NCBI GenBank assembly: GCA_012842685.1
Contig: DUSI01000048.1
Coordinates: 1-39,801 of the forward strand
Origin: Candidatus Fermentithermobacillaceae bacterium
GTDB taxonomy: Bacteria > Bacillota > Sulfobacillia > Fermentithermobacillales > Fermentithermobacillaceae
Reading direction: 5' to 3'
DNA length: 39,801 nt
In this document: positions 32,599-39,801 of the stretch, one piece after another
How positions within the stretch are numbered: position 1 is the stretch's first letter
How the letters are laid out: the number at the start of each line of letters is the position of its first letter
Made by a program: the position numbers and the translations under genes
The notes under the pieces: generated by a model
Told to the model about the DNA's origin: nothing
Database searches by the model: none
Seen by the model: only the letters and a program-made list of their open reading frames with translations

Positions 32599-33026
32599 AG
32601 AACGAGATGCGCCTCACTCTCCGGTGTGTCCCTTCAAACGTCGCGGTCGCCAGGATAGCCGTCGCCACATTCGCCGCTTCCCTGGGCTTTTCCGTATCTG
32701 AGATCGAAGAGGTTAAAGTCGCGGTTTCGGAAGCCGTATCCAACGCCGTACTGCACGCCTACCCTGATGGAGAGGGCGAGGTTACCGTGTGGGCAAGGAC
32801 CGGAGAAGACGGGCCCCTCGGGACGGAACTCGTGGTGGAGGTCGAAGACGCCGGGGTAGGCATCCCCGATATCGCCAAGGCGAAGGAACCGGGGTACTCC
32901 ACCATCCCCGAACACATGGGCCTGGGCCTCTCTTTCATGGAGTCCTTCATGGACAGCTTGTCCCTTGAGTCGGCTCCGGGGAAAGGCACCACGGTCAGGA
33001 TGGTAAAGAGGCCGTGCAGGCAATAG
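32595..33026 (+). CDS. spoIIAB: Anti-sigma-F factor and kinase SpoIIAB
   Basis: SpoIIAB holds sigma-F inactive and phosphorylates SpoIIAA. The 143-residue GHKL ATPase shows the N box EVKVAVSEAVSNAVLHAYP, the G1 box VEDAGVGIPDI and the G2 region HMGLGLSFMESFMD with GKGTTVRM. AAGGAGG (32579-32585) is 9 nt before GTG 32595. It overlaps both neighbours, as is usual for this operon, which keeps the protein ratios fixed. Confidence 0.96.
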   Translation: MKNEMRLTLRCVPSNVAVARIAVATFAASLGFSVSEIEEVKVAVSEAVSNAVLHAYPDGEGEVTVWARTGEDGPLGTELVVEVEDAGVGIPDIAKAKEPGYSTIPEHMGLGLSFMESFMDSLSLESAPGKGTTVRMVKRPCRQ

Positions 33027-33727
33027 ACCGGGATCTTCTCGAAAAGGCAAAACGGGGAGACATGGAAGCCCGGGAAGCCCTCTTCCGGGCCAACACGGGG
33101 CTTATCTGGGCGTGCGCAAGAAGGTACGCAGGTCTCCTCGAGAAAGAAGACCTTTACCAGCTCGGCGCCGTGGGCCTCCTCAAGGCCATAAGCAGGTTCG
33201 ATCCTTCTTACGGCGTCATGTTTTCCACCTATGCCGTCCCTCTCATTCTCGGTGAGATACGCAGGCACCTCAGAGACAGTTCGCCCATAAAGGTTGAGCG
33301 CCGCCTGAAAGAGATCGCTTACAAGGCCGGACGGGTCATAGAAGAGCACAAGGCCAGGACCGGAGCCGAGCCTCCCGCGGCGGAAGTGGCCCGGGAGATA
33401 GGGGTGGACCTGGACACTCTCCTGGAAGCCTTGGAGGCGACATCTCCCCCCGGGCATCTGGAAGCCATGATGTCTACCGGCGACAGGGGGATAAGGACGG
33501 GGGAGCTAAAGGACGATTACCTTGACTCCATCGAGCTGAGAGACGCCCTGGAAAAGCTTCCGCCCGATGAGCGATACGTAGTTGAAAACAGGTTTTTCCA
33601 TGGAAGGACCCAGACCGAACTGGCAAGGGAGATGGGGCTCTCCCAGCCGCAGGTGTGCAGGATCGAGAAGGCGGCTCTCAGGAAGCTCAGAGTGTACCTA
33701 TCGGCTCCAGAGGGGATACTACCTTAG
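33014..33727 (+). CDS. sigF: Forespore sigma factor SigF
   Basis: Sigma-F starts forespore-specific transcription. The 237-residue product has region 2 (NTGLIWACARRYAG, DLYQLGAVGLLKAISRFDPSYGVMFSTYAVPLI), region 3 (HLRDSSPIKVERRLKEI) and region 4 with the helix-turn-helix GRTQTELAREMGLSQPQVCRIEK. The GTG at 33014 overlaps spoIIAB by 13 bp; the SD AAAGAGG is only 2 nt away, so translation may depend on coupling. Its length and operon place are standard. Confidence 0.95.
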   Translation: MQAIDRDLLEKAKRGDMEAREALFRANTGLIWACARRYAGLLEKEDLYQLGAVGLLKAISRFDPSYGVMFSTYAVPLILGEIRRHLRDSSPIKVERRLKEIAYKAGRVIEEHKARTGAEPPAAEVAREIGVDLDTLLEALEATSPPGHLEAMMSTGDRGIRTGELKDDYLDSIELRDALEKLPPDERYVVENRFFHGRTQTELAREMGLSQPQVCRIEKAALRKLRVYLSAPEGILP

Positions 33728-33761
33728 GCACATTTCAAGAGGACATGGAGGAATGGTCGAC

Positions 33762-33968
33762 ATGCCCGTAGTCAAAGTGCTTGAGCTGGTGGGCACATCA
33801 AACAAAGACTGGAACGACGCCGTAAATCAAGCGGTGAAAGAGGCGGCGCCCAGGATCCCCAACATGGTGGGAGTCGAGGTGCTAAACTGGACGGCCAGCG
33901 TGAAGGACGGAGCCATCGCGGAATACAGGGCGGATGTAAAGATTGCCTACGTGGATGAGCCGAGATGA
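33762..33968 (+). CDS. Dodecin family flavin-binding protein
   Basis: Dodecins are small dodecameric proteins that bind flavins. This 68-residue protein has the family pattern KVLELVGTSNKDWNDAVNQA, then IPNMVGVEVLNW with the tryptophan that stacks on flavin, and YRADVKIAYVDE. ATG at 33762 is 10 nt from GGAGG (33747-33751); ATG at 33753 is too near. It lies 34 bp after sigF and overlaps spoVAC by ATGA. A dodecin inside a sporulation operon is unusual and could mean storage of flavin in the forespore; this is inference. Confidence 0.88.
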   Translation: MPVVKVLELVGTSNKDWNDAVNQAVKEAAPRIPNMVGVEVLNWTASVKDGAIAEYRADVKIAYVDEPR

Positions 33969-34414
33969 CGAGGCCGCGGACAAGAGAAAAAGAAGAGTAT
34001 ATTAAGCTGGCCACGTCCTTCCACCCGCCTCGCCCCATCTTGAGGAATGCGCTGCTGGCGTTCCTCGTAGGGGGTGCCATCTGCACCGTGGCGCAAGTGA
34101 TCTTAGGGGTACTCAGCACAAAACTCCCTAGGGTCCAGGCCCAAGCCATGACCTCTTCTATCATGGTGTTTCTGGGAGCGCTCCTTACGGGGCTCGGCGT
34201 CTACGACGAAATAGGCAGGTTTGCGGGCATGGGGGCGGCGCTCCCCATAACGGGATTCGCGAACTCGGTGGTTTCTCCCGCCATGGAATTCAAGCGGGAG
34301 GGCTTTGTCCTGGGAGTTTCGGCCAGGATGTTCCAGGTGGCCGGACCGGTAATCGTCTACGGTTCCCTTTCGGCCCTCATCGTCACCATTCTCCGTGTGT
34401 ACGTCTTCGGCTAG
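33965..34414 (+). CDS. spoVAC: Stage V sporulation protein AC
   Basis: SpoVAC is a membrane subunit of the channel that moves dipicolinic acid with calcium into the spore and out at germination; it acts as a mechanosensitive pore in Bacillus. The 149-residue protein has membrane segments at about residues 27-47, 59-79, 86-105 and 124-147, with family features YIKLATSFHPPRPILRNALLAF (given here as HPPRPILRNALLAFLVGG), GLGVYDEIGRFAGMG and PAMEFKREGFVLG. ATG overlaps the dodecin stop. It leads the reduced trio AC-AD-AE. Confidence 0.94.
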   Translation: MTRPRTREKEEYIKLATSFHPPRPILRNALLAFLVGGAICTVAQVILGVLSTKLPRVQAQAMTSSIMVFLGALLTGLGVYDEIGRFAGMGAALPITGFANSVVSPAMEFKREGFVLGVSARMFQVAGPVIVYGSLSALIVTILRVYVFG

Positions 34415-34437
34415 CTGTAGCACCTGGAGGCGGTACT

Positions 34438-35469
34438 TTGGCTCCCAACAGAAGAGGCAGTTCTACCTGTGTTTTTCCCAAGATGCCGGTGATAGTCTCG
34501 GCGGCGTCGGTGGTGGGACCCAGGGAAGGAAAAGGGCCCCTGGGGCCGCTTTTCGACCTGGTTTGCGCCGACACGCTGTGCGGCGAGACCTCCTGGGAGA
34601 AGGCGGAGACCAAGATGCTCAGGCAGGCCGTGGACTTGGCGGAGGCCAAGGCGGGTTTGGAAGACGCAGAGGTCGATTTCTTCCTGGCAGGCGACCTCCT
34701 AAACCAGATCATCTCGTCCAGCTTCACTGCCCGCGACAAAGATATCCCGTTCCTGGGTCTTTACGGAGCGTGTTCTACCATAGGCGAGGCCATGGCCCTA
34801 GGCTCTTTTCTTATTAGCGGGGGGTTTGCCAGGAACGTGCTGGTCGCCTCCTCCAGCCACCACGACACGGCAGAGAGGCAGTACAGGTATCCCACCGAGT
34901 TTGGGCACCAGCGGGTCCCCTCGAGCCAGTGGACTGTGACCGCCGCAGCGGCCCTCCTCCTGTCGGCCCAAGGAGAAGGTCCGAAGGTCGAGGCCGTAAC
35001 CGTGGGGAGGGTGATGGATTTCGGCATCACCGACGCCAACGACATGGGGTCGGCCATGGCTCCCGCGTTCGCCGACACTGTGTGGAGGCATCTTATAGAC
35101 CTCGGACGTTCTCCCGGTGACTACGACGCCATCTTCTCGGGCGACCTGGGCATGGTGGGCTCGAAGGCAGCCCTTCACCTCCTCAAGAAGAGGGGGATTG
35201 ACCTCAAAGAGGTTCACCATGACACAGGACTCATGATCTATGGGATGGAACCTGAGATATGTTCGGGCGCCTCAGGATGCGGGTGTGTGGCTTCGGTTTT
35301 CGCGGCCAAGATCTACCCGGAACTCAAGTCTGGGAAGCTTAAGCGGGTGCTTCTCGTCCCGACCGGGGCCCTTCACAGCCCCACAACTTGTCAGCAAGCC
35401 GAGTCTATCCCAGGCATAGCCCATGCCGTTTCCCTGGTCTACCCGGGATGGGAGGAGAGAGAACCTTGA
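34438..35469 (+). CDS. spoVAD: Stage V sporulation protein AD
   Basis: SpoVAD is a thiolase-fold protein that binds dipicolinic acid and works with SpoVAC and SpoVAE. The 343-residue product shows LGLYGACSTIGEAMALGSFLI, ASSSHHDTAERQYRYPTEFG, QRVPSSQWTVTAAAALLLS and CSGASGCGCVASVFAAKI, all typical. TTG at 34438 has GGAGG (34426-34430) 7 nt upstream. Its stop overlaps the TTG of spoVAE. Confidence 0.95.
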   Translation: MAPNRRGSSTCVFPKMPVIVSAASVVGPREGKGPLGPLFDLVCADTLCGETSWEKAETKMLRQAVDLAEAKAGLEDAEVDFFLAGDLLNQIISSSFTARDKDIPFLGLYGACSTIGEAMALGSFLISGGFARNVLVASSSHHDTAERQYRYPTEFGHQRVPSSQWTVTAAAALLLSAQGEGPKVEAVTVGRVMDFGITDANDMGSAMAPAFADTVWRHLIDLGRSPGDYDAIFSGDLGMVGSKAALHLLKKRGIDLKEVHHDTGLMIYGMEPEICSGASGCGCVASVFAAKIYPELKSGKLKRVLLVPTGALHSPTTCQQAESIPGIAHAVSLVYPGWEEREP

Positions 35470-35816
35470 CTCTCTTGTACGCCTTCCTCGTGGGCGGCAC
35501 CCTTTGTGCCCTCGCCCAAATCGTTCTGGACCTGACCAAGACCAACCCTGCTTTCGTCATGGTGTCTGCCGTGAGCCTTGGGGCCGTCCTTTCCGGCCTA
35601 GGGCTCTACGGTCCCCTCGTAGAGTTTGCCGGGGCCGGGGCGACAACGCCCCTCTTGGGCTTCGGCCACAGTCTGGTCACAGGCATGATGGAGGACGTCG
35701 TGCGCCTCGGATGGTTTGGGCTCTTTACAGGGGGGCTTCGCGCCACCGCTTCTGGCCTCATGGCCGCCATCGTCTTCGGCTACCTGATGGCGGTCCTCTT
35801 TAACCCCAAAGGATGA
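35466..35816 (+). CDS. spoVAE: Stage V sporulation protein AE
   Basis: This 116-residue membrane protein corresponds to the short SpoVAE (AEb) type. It opens TLLYAFLVGGTLCALAQIVLD, then PAFVMVSAVSLGAVLSGLG, FAGAGATTPLLGFGHSLVTG and a final hydrophobic segment. It shares the fold with SpoVAC. TTG at 35466 overlaps the spoVAD stop and follows GGAGGAGAG; the frame is open further upstream to 35388 inside spoVAD but that part is not needed. No spoVAA, AB or AF is seen. Confidence 0.92.
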   Translation: MTLLYAFLVGGTLCALAQIVLDLTKTNPAFVMVSAVSLGAVLSGLGLYGPLVEFAGAGATTPLLGFGHSLVTGMMEDVVRLGWFGLFTGGLRATASGLMAAIVFGYLMAVLFNPKG

Positions 35817-35917
35817 GCGCAGAGTATCCCCTAGATGCCAGGTCGCGGCCAAAGTGGAAAACACGGAGAGGCCGTTGTAGACTAGAGATACACACTGATA
35901 TCTGCCGGAGGGAACCC

Positions 35918-37135
35918 ATGAAGAAGACCCCGCTATTCATGAGAGCCGAGACCTGGCTTATCCTCCTTGCGGCGCTGGGCCTCTTGCTTGGTGGGCTCGC
36001 TACCTTGGGGCGGAGCCTAACCGCGGTCGCCTCTCCAGGAGAGCCGTACCCTGCGGCGTCCCTTCCGAGCTTCGAGGACGAAGAGACCTGGCGCACCGAA
36101 GACGAACAGAACACCATAGCGGTGTACGAAGCGGTAAAGCGCGGAGTGGTGATGGTTTCCACGGAACAGATATCTACCGGCTCGCCCCTTTTCGACCGCT
36201 TCTCGAGAAGAGGCAACGGCTCGGGCTTCTTCGTTGATTCTTACGGACACATCGTGACCAATTACCACGTGATCGAGAACGCCACCAGGATCCTCGTGCA
36301 CACTCATTCGGGCAGGGTTTACGAAGCTTATGTCGTCGGCACGGACAGGCTTACTGACCTTGCCGTGCTCAGGGTGGATGTTCCTCCGGGAGAAGCTGTT
36401 GCCCTGAGGCTTGCCGATTACGAGAGCATAAGAGTCGGGCAGAAGGCTATCGCCATAGGGATGCCTCTCGCTACCGGGTCCAGCATGGGTCTGGACAGGT
36501 CTCCGACGCTTACGACGGGCGTCATAAGCGCCAAAGACAGGTCGCTCCTCATCGAAAGCCAGACGAGACCTGGTGTGAATGACTTCACCGTAGAAAACCT
36601 CCTGCAGACGGATGCGGCGGTGAACCCCGGGAACAGCGGGGGGCCGCTCCTCAACTCCAGGGGTGAAGTTGTTGGCGTCGTAACCGCCATCATGGATTCG
36701 GCCAGCGGCATCGGGTTCGCCATCCCGTGCAATGTCGTTTCCGAAGTCGTCCCCCAGCTCATCTCCAAAGGCAGGGTGGAGCGCGCGTACATGGGCATCT
36801 CATACCTGCCCCTCGATGGACTTAGAAAGGCTTACGGCGACGACATAATCTCCGCTTTGGGGCTTCCTTCCGAACATGGCGCCTTGGTCACGGAGGTTGA
36901 AGCGGGGGGTCCAGGGGCCCGTGCAGGTATACGAGGCTCCACGAAGAAGACTACCGTATCCGGCATAGAGTTCCCGGTTGGAGGCGACGTGATAGTCGCA
37001 GTGGACGGGGTGGCGGTTTCAGGGTCCGACCTATCCCAGATGATCCTGGAGCGCAAACCCGGCGACAAGGTGAAGCTGGAGCTCTACAGAGAAGGGCGGA
37101 AGATGACCGTCGAAGTCACGCTGGGCTCCCGCTGA
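35918..37135 (+). CDS. HtrA/DegP-type trypsin-like serine protease with PDZ domain
   Basis: The 405-residue protease has an N-terminal membrane anchor (about residues 12-31), a trypsin-like domain and one PDZ domain (about 300-400). The catalytic triad is His117 (TNYHVI), Asp147 (DLAVLRVD) and Ser240 (NPGNSGGPL). GAHVTEVEAGGPGARAGI-like ALVTEVEAGGPGARAGI marks the PDZ. It should act outside the membrane in protein quality control. ATG at 35918 follows GGAGGGAA and precedes the anchor; the frame is open to 35813. It lies about 100 bp after spoVAE and may have its own promoter. Confidence 0.93.
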   Translation: MKKTPLFMRAETWLILLAALGLLLGGLATLGRSLTAVASPGEPYPAASLPSFEDEETWRTEDEQNTIAVYEAVKRGVVMVSTEQISTGSPLFDRFSRRGNGSGFFVDSYGHIVTNYHVIENATRILVHTHSGRVYEAYVVGTDRLTDLAVLRVDVPPGEAVALRLADYESIRVGQKAIAIGMPLATGSSMGLDRSPTLTTGVISAKDRSLLIESQTRPGVNDFTVENLLQTDAAVNPGNSGGPLLNSRGEVVGVVTAIMDSASGIGFAIPCNVVSEVVPQLISKGRVERAYMGISYLPLDGLRKAYGDDIISALGLPSEHGALVTEVEAGGPGARAGIRGSTKKTTVSGIEFPVGGDVIVAVDGVAVSGSDLSQMILERKPGDKVKLELYREGRKMTVEVTLGSR

Positions 37136-37157
37136 CGACGGGGAAGGAGGATCTTTT

Positions 37158-37811
37158 CTGACAGCGCCAAGGCTACTCAACATAATTCTGAGGATACCCG
37201 GTTTTTTGCTGGCGATAAGCATCCATGAGTACGCCCATGCCAGGATGGCTTACAGCCTGGGCGATGATACGGCAGCCAGGGCAGGTAGGATGACGGTTGA
37301 GCCCTGGGCCCATATCGACCCTATAGGAGCCCTCATGCTCCTCATCTTCGGATTCGGGTGGGCGAGACCCGTGCCCGTGGATCCTTACCGGCTGAGAAAC
37401 CCGAGGAAAGACATGGCCAAGGTAGCCTTTGCCGGTCCGGTGGCCAACCTCATCGCCGCCTTCATCCTGGAGGTCTGCGCGGTGCTCCTCTTCGCGAGGC
37501 TCCGCCTTGCGGGTGCCCGGTGGACATATCTGTCGGACATCTTGAGCTTGGGCGCGCGGGTCAATGCTGCCCTGGCGTTTTTCAACCTCTTGCCCCTTCC
37601 GCCCCTTGACGGCTCGAAGATCCTGAGGGTTTACCTTCCCTATTCCATGTACGATATCTGGGATTTCATCGAACGCTACGGCTTCCTTATACTCATGGGG
37701 CTGGTTTACCTTGGAGTAGTCAGCGCCATCATTGAACCTTTTATTCGCACCTATATGGCGGCCGTCTACAGCGTCGCCGTGAAACTATTGCGCTTTGCGT
37801 TCCCTGCATAG
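37158..37811 (+). CDS. M50 site-2 protease family membrane protein, probable CTG start
   Basis: This zinc metalloprotease has HEYAH (residues 23-27 counted from 37158) in its first membrane segment and the second motif FNLLPLPPLDGSKIL near residue 140-154, with four to five membrane segments. It resembles YwhC-type short S2P proteins. In-frame ATG or GTG codons only occur well inside the gene; TTG at 37206 would remove the segment before HEYAH. CTG at 37158 has AAGGAGG (37144-37150) 7 nt upstream and gives the expected start TAPRLLNIILRIPGFLLAIS. It is probably co-transcribed with scpAB, a common arrangement. Confidence 0.85.
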   Translation: MTAPRLLNIILRIPGFLLAISIHEYAHARMAYSLGDDTAARAGRMTVEPWAHIDPIGALMLLIFGFGWARPVPVDPYRLRNPRKDMAKVAFAGPVANLIAAFILEVCAVLLFARLRLAGARWTYLSDILSLGARVNAALAFFNLLPLPPLDGSKILRVYLPYSMYDIWDFIERYGFLILMGLVYLGVVSAIIEPFIRTYMAAVYSVAVKLLRFAFPA

Positions 37812-37813
37812 CC

Positions 37814-38497
37814 ATGGACATACTCAGGCTGGCGCCCATCGTTAGAAGACTGAGAGAGCAGGTTGAAGCCGGCGCGATCCCCCTGGAGGAGTCGGTCCGG
37901 GATCTGTCCATTGCTTCAGAACTGGTCCTCTTCAAAGTGCGCTGGCTCTTGCCTGTCCCTGAGACCGAAGGGGACGTAGAAGAGGAAGAAACCCTGGAAG
38001 CCGCGCTGCCTAACGACGCCGCGACGGCCCTTCCGGTCATGGAACCCTGGGAGATCGAGAAAGCCTCGATGTGGCTGCGGGAGGCCATGCTGAGAAACGG
38101 CATGAGGTTCACCCGGGGGAGCGCCCTGCCCCTCGGCGACAGGAGGCGTGTGGAAGTATCTGGTATCGATCCGGAAGCGTTAAGGGACGCCATGCTCGCT
38201 GTGACGGCCAGAGAAGAGCCCAGACGGCCCAGGATAGTGTTGCCTCGATGGAACTTCGTGAGCCACCTCCGGGTTTTCTGGCGGGAAGTGCGGCGCATGG
38301 CCTCCCGAGGCGGTATCCTAAGGTTTTCTCGATTCCTGGGGAAGACGAAGTCTCAAGCCATCATGAATTTCCTCGCGTTTCTTGAGCTGGTGCGGAGGCG
38401 GAGGTTATTCGCGCGGCAGCTTTCCCTTTTCGGAGAGATCATCTTCTCTCCCGACCGGAAAGATATCTTGGATGGGGAGGTAGAATCCCGTGAGTGA
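37814..38497 (+). CDS. scpA: Segregation and condensation protein A, divergent
   Basis: ScpA is the kleisin that bridges SMC heads. This 227-residue protein is identified from DLSIASELVLFKVRWLLPVPE, which matches the N-terminal FLVMAATLLEIKSRMLLP-type segment, from the C-terminal winged-helix MNFLAFLELVRRRRLFARQLSLFGEI, and from the scpB gene overlapping downstream. The usual opening (FEGPLDLLLHLI) is not seen, and I find no upstream start to supply it, so the N-terminus is short or strongly diverged. ATG follows the protease stop by 2 bp. Confidence 0.8.
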   Translation: MDILRLAPIVRRLREQVEAGAIPLEESVRDLSIASELVLFKVRWLLPVPETEGDVEEEETLEAALPNDAATALPVMEPWEIEKASMWLREAMLRNGMRFTRGSALPLGDRRRVEVSGIDPEALRDAMLAVTAREEPRRPRIVLPRWNFVSHLRVFWREVRRMASRGGILRFSRFLGKTKSQAIMNFLAFLELVRRRRLFARQLSLFGEIIFSPDRKDILDGEVESRE

Positions 38498-39041
38498 CCG
38501 GGAAAAGCCCGTAGATATCCCGGCCCTCCTCGAGGCCATACTTTTCTCGGCGGACGAGCCTGTGCCCGTCTCGAGGCTCGCCGAAGCCATGGGCGTCACG
38601 GAACGCGAGGTACTTGACGCCGCACATACCCTCGAGAGGCTTTACGAGAATAGAGGCATCATGGTTGAAAGGCTCGCGGGAGGCCTCATCATCCTTACCC
38701 GGCCCGAATACGCGGAGTTTATCGAGCGTGCTCTGTCCCGGAAGGTTACGATGTCCCTGTCAAAAGGCACTTTGGAGACCCTCGCCATCATCGCCTACAG
38801 GCAGCCGGTGACGAGGCAAGACATCGAGGCCGCCCGAGGGGTGAACCCAGAGGCGAGCCTGGAGACTCTCTTGGAAAAAGGCCTGATCGAGGAGGCGGGA
38901 AGGAAGAAGACTCTGGGCCGCCCGAAGCTCTACAAGACGACCGATGAGTTCCTCAAGAAAGCCGGCCTGAACTCCATAGAAGACTTGCCGCTCCTCACCG
39001 GAGAGAAGGCTTCCAACCCCAAACTCGTGCCTGACGCCTGA
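38490..39041 (+). CDS. scpB: Segregation and condensation protein B
   Basis: ScpB dimers bind ScpA in the condensin complex. The 183-residue protein has two winged-helix domains: IPALLEAILFSADEPVPVSRLAEAMG and SKGTLETLAIIAYRQPVTRQDIEAARGVN with GLIEEAGRKKTLGRPKLYKTTDEFLKK (given here as GRPKLYKTTDEFL). GTG at 38490 is 9 nt after GGGGAGG and overlaps scpA by 8 bp. Length and motifs are typical. Confidence 0.95.
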   Translation: MSDREKPVDIPALLEAILFSADEPVPVSRLAEAMGVTEREVLDAAHTLERLYENRGIMVERLAGGLIILTRPEYAEFIERALSRKVTMSLSKGTLETLAIIAYRQPVTRQDIEAARGVNPEASLETLLEKGLIEEAGRKKTLGRPKLYKTTDEFLKKAGLNSIEDLPLLTGEKASNPKLVPDA

Positions 39042-39094
39042 GGCCCGCTAGATTTCCCCGTTTTTGGACATGCTACTGCCGGGAGGAAGCGGTG

Positions 39095-39801
39095 ATGCGC
39101 GTTTCGATCCCGGCTATTCTGTTCTTTATCGCGACGTTCCTCTTGGCCGGATTTTTTCTCCCCTTCAGGGTCCGGGTGAGAGCGAGGCGCGACCAGGGTC
39201 AATTCTCTCTGGAAGCTTCGGTGAGACCTCCTCTCATGCCTATCTATGTGGCGCTTCCCCGGCTCCAAGGCGCCGGGTTTCGTCTTCTGGCAAGAGGGGA
39301 CGCGGACTCCGGTGCCGGCGGCAAGTCGCCGGCCCATCCAGAGGGGGGAAACGGCGGAGACGAAGGAGATCAGGAGAAGACCGCGCTGCTCAGGACGATT
39401 GACGTGCTTAGAGACTCCCTGTCTGGGGCACGCGGGGCTTTGCGGCACACGAGGGACGTAGTCGCCCTTGTCTTCAGAGTGTTTACGTTTGAGAAGGTCG
39501 AGGGCGTATCCAGAGCGGGTACGGGGGATGCCTACGAAACAGCGATGCTCTGTGGCGCTCTAAATGCCCTCGTGGGAATTGGGCTCAGCATGGCCCGGCG
39601 AGCCGGCGCCCGTTTTCGTGAGAAGCCAAAACTGAAGATTTGCCCTGAGTTCGACGAACCTTGCTTTGCGTTTTGCGCGCAGGTCGAGGTTTCGTTTACG
39701 CTGTGGAGGGTATCTTACCTCGCGGGGAAGATCCTCAGGCTGTTGTGGACCCGGTCTCGCGGTGACCTCGCGCTTTCTTCCCAAAAGAGCGTGGAATACT
39801 A
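39095..39801 (+). CDS. DUF2953 domain protein, cut by the window end
   Basis: The visible 235 codons begin MRVSIPAILFFIATFLLAGFF (one membrane segment, about residues 4-20), followed by FRVRVRARRDQGQFSLEASV and a Gly/Ala/Asp-rich linker (about residues 66-95). The last part, with ICPEFDEPCFAFCAQVEVSFTLWRV in pieces such as AFCAQVEVSFTLWRV, fits DUF2953. The window ends with TA of the next codon, so the stop may be one base away. GGAGG (39082-39086) is 8 nt before ATG. Such genes often stand between scpB and ytfJ/gerW in sporeformers. Function is unknown. Confidence 0.75.
   Translation, partial: MRVSIPAILFFIATFLLAGFFLPFRVRVRARRDQGQFSLEASVRPPLMPIYVALPRLQGAGFRLLARGDADSGAGGKSPAHPEGGNGGDEGDQEKTALLRTIDVLRDSLSGARGALRHTRDVVALVFRVFTFEKVEGVSRAGTGDAYETAMLCGALNALVGIGLSMARRAGARFREKPKLKICPEFDEPCFAFCAQVEVSFTLWRVSYLAGKILRLLWTRSRGDLALSSQKSVEY

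Noticed and set aside
35813-35917. Longer HtrA start at 35813
   Set aside because: It would place 35 charged residues before the membrane anchor and has no SD; ATG 35918 has one.

Overview
This 39.8 kb stretch comes from the chromosome of an endospore-forming member of the Bacillota (Firmicutes). It carries spo0A, spoIVB, spoIIM, the spoIIAA-spoIIAB-sigF operon and spoVAC-spoVAD-spoVAE, and the order of housekeeping genes matches the classic Bacillus/Clostridia chromosome. High G+C content, frequent GTG and TTG starts behind strong Shine-Dalgarno (SD) sites, an NfnAB transhydrogenase, ferredoxin-dependent 2-oxoacid oxidoreductase genes and a probable OLE RNA locus point to an anaerobic, amino-acid-fermenting and perhaps thermophilic lineage. 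No species can be named from the sequence. Every gene I accept is on the + strand.

Layout. (1) 0.2-1.9 kb: asp23-amaP-DUF2273 envelope-stress genes and nusB. (2) 1.9-4.2 kb: nfnA-nfnB, a bifurcating transhydrogenase placed where folD often lies. (3) 4.2-13.5 kb: xseA-xseB-ispA, a 0.94 kb gap with a probable OLE large noncoding RNA, its membrane partner oapA, then dxs-nadK-argR-recN. (4) 13.5-14.1 kb: an array of degenerate ~31-bp repeats including a 62-bp tandem repeat. (5) 14.1-16.3 kb: spoIVB and spo0A. (6) 16.4-27.8 kb: a PAS-containing sigma-54 activator followed by a sigma-54 promoter and a ten-gene cluster: dehydrogenase 1, buk, ptb, dehydrogenase 2, a degenerate butyrate-kinase paralogue, a P-loop protein, a ferredoxin, three 2-oxoacid oxidoreductase subunits, then an unknown protein. 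(7) 27.9-32.1 kb: spoIIM, ald, xerD-type recombinase, D,D-carboxypeptidase. (8) 32.2-35.8 kb: the sigma-F operon, a dodecin and three spoVA genes. (9) 35.9-39.8 kb: HtrA-type protease, M50 protease, scpA, scpB and a DUF2953 protein cut by the window end.

How region 6 works together. The cluster reads as an anaerobic counterpart of the Bacillus bkd pathway. Amino acids are deaminated to 2-oxoacids by one or both dehydrogenases. The oxidoreductase converts the 2-oxoacids to acyl-CoA with reduced ferredoxin, and Ptb plus Buk then yield a free acid and ATP. NfnAB could link the reduced ferredoxin and NADH pools. The oxidoreductase takes the place of the lipoamide-dependent branched-chain dehydrogenase complex.

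Most interesting signals: the probable OLE RNA with a good sigma-A-type promoter and long-range pairing that reaches the oapA SD; two sigma-H-type promoters (spoIIAA and the sigma-54 activator gene), each with an inverted repeat whose left arm lies inside the promoter and whose right arm covers the SD, so that only read-through transcripts could form the blocking hairpin; the DH-Buk pair repeated with a kinase copy that has lost its nucleotide-binding signature; and the repeat array before spoIVB.
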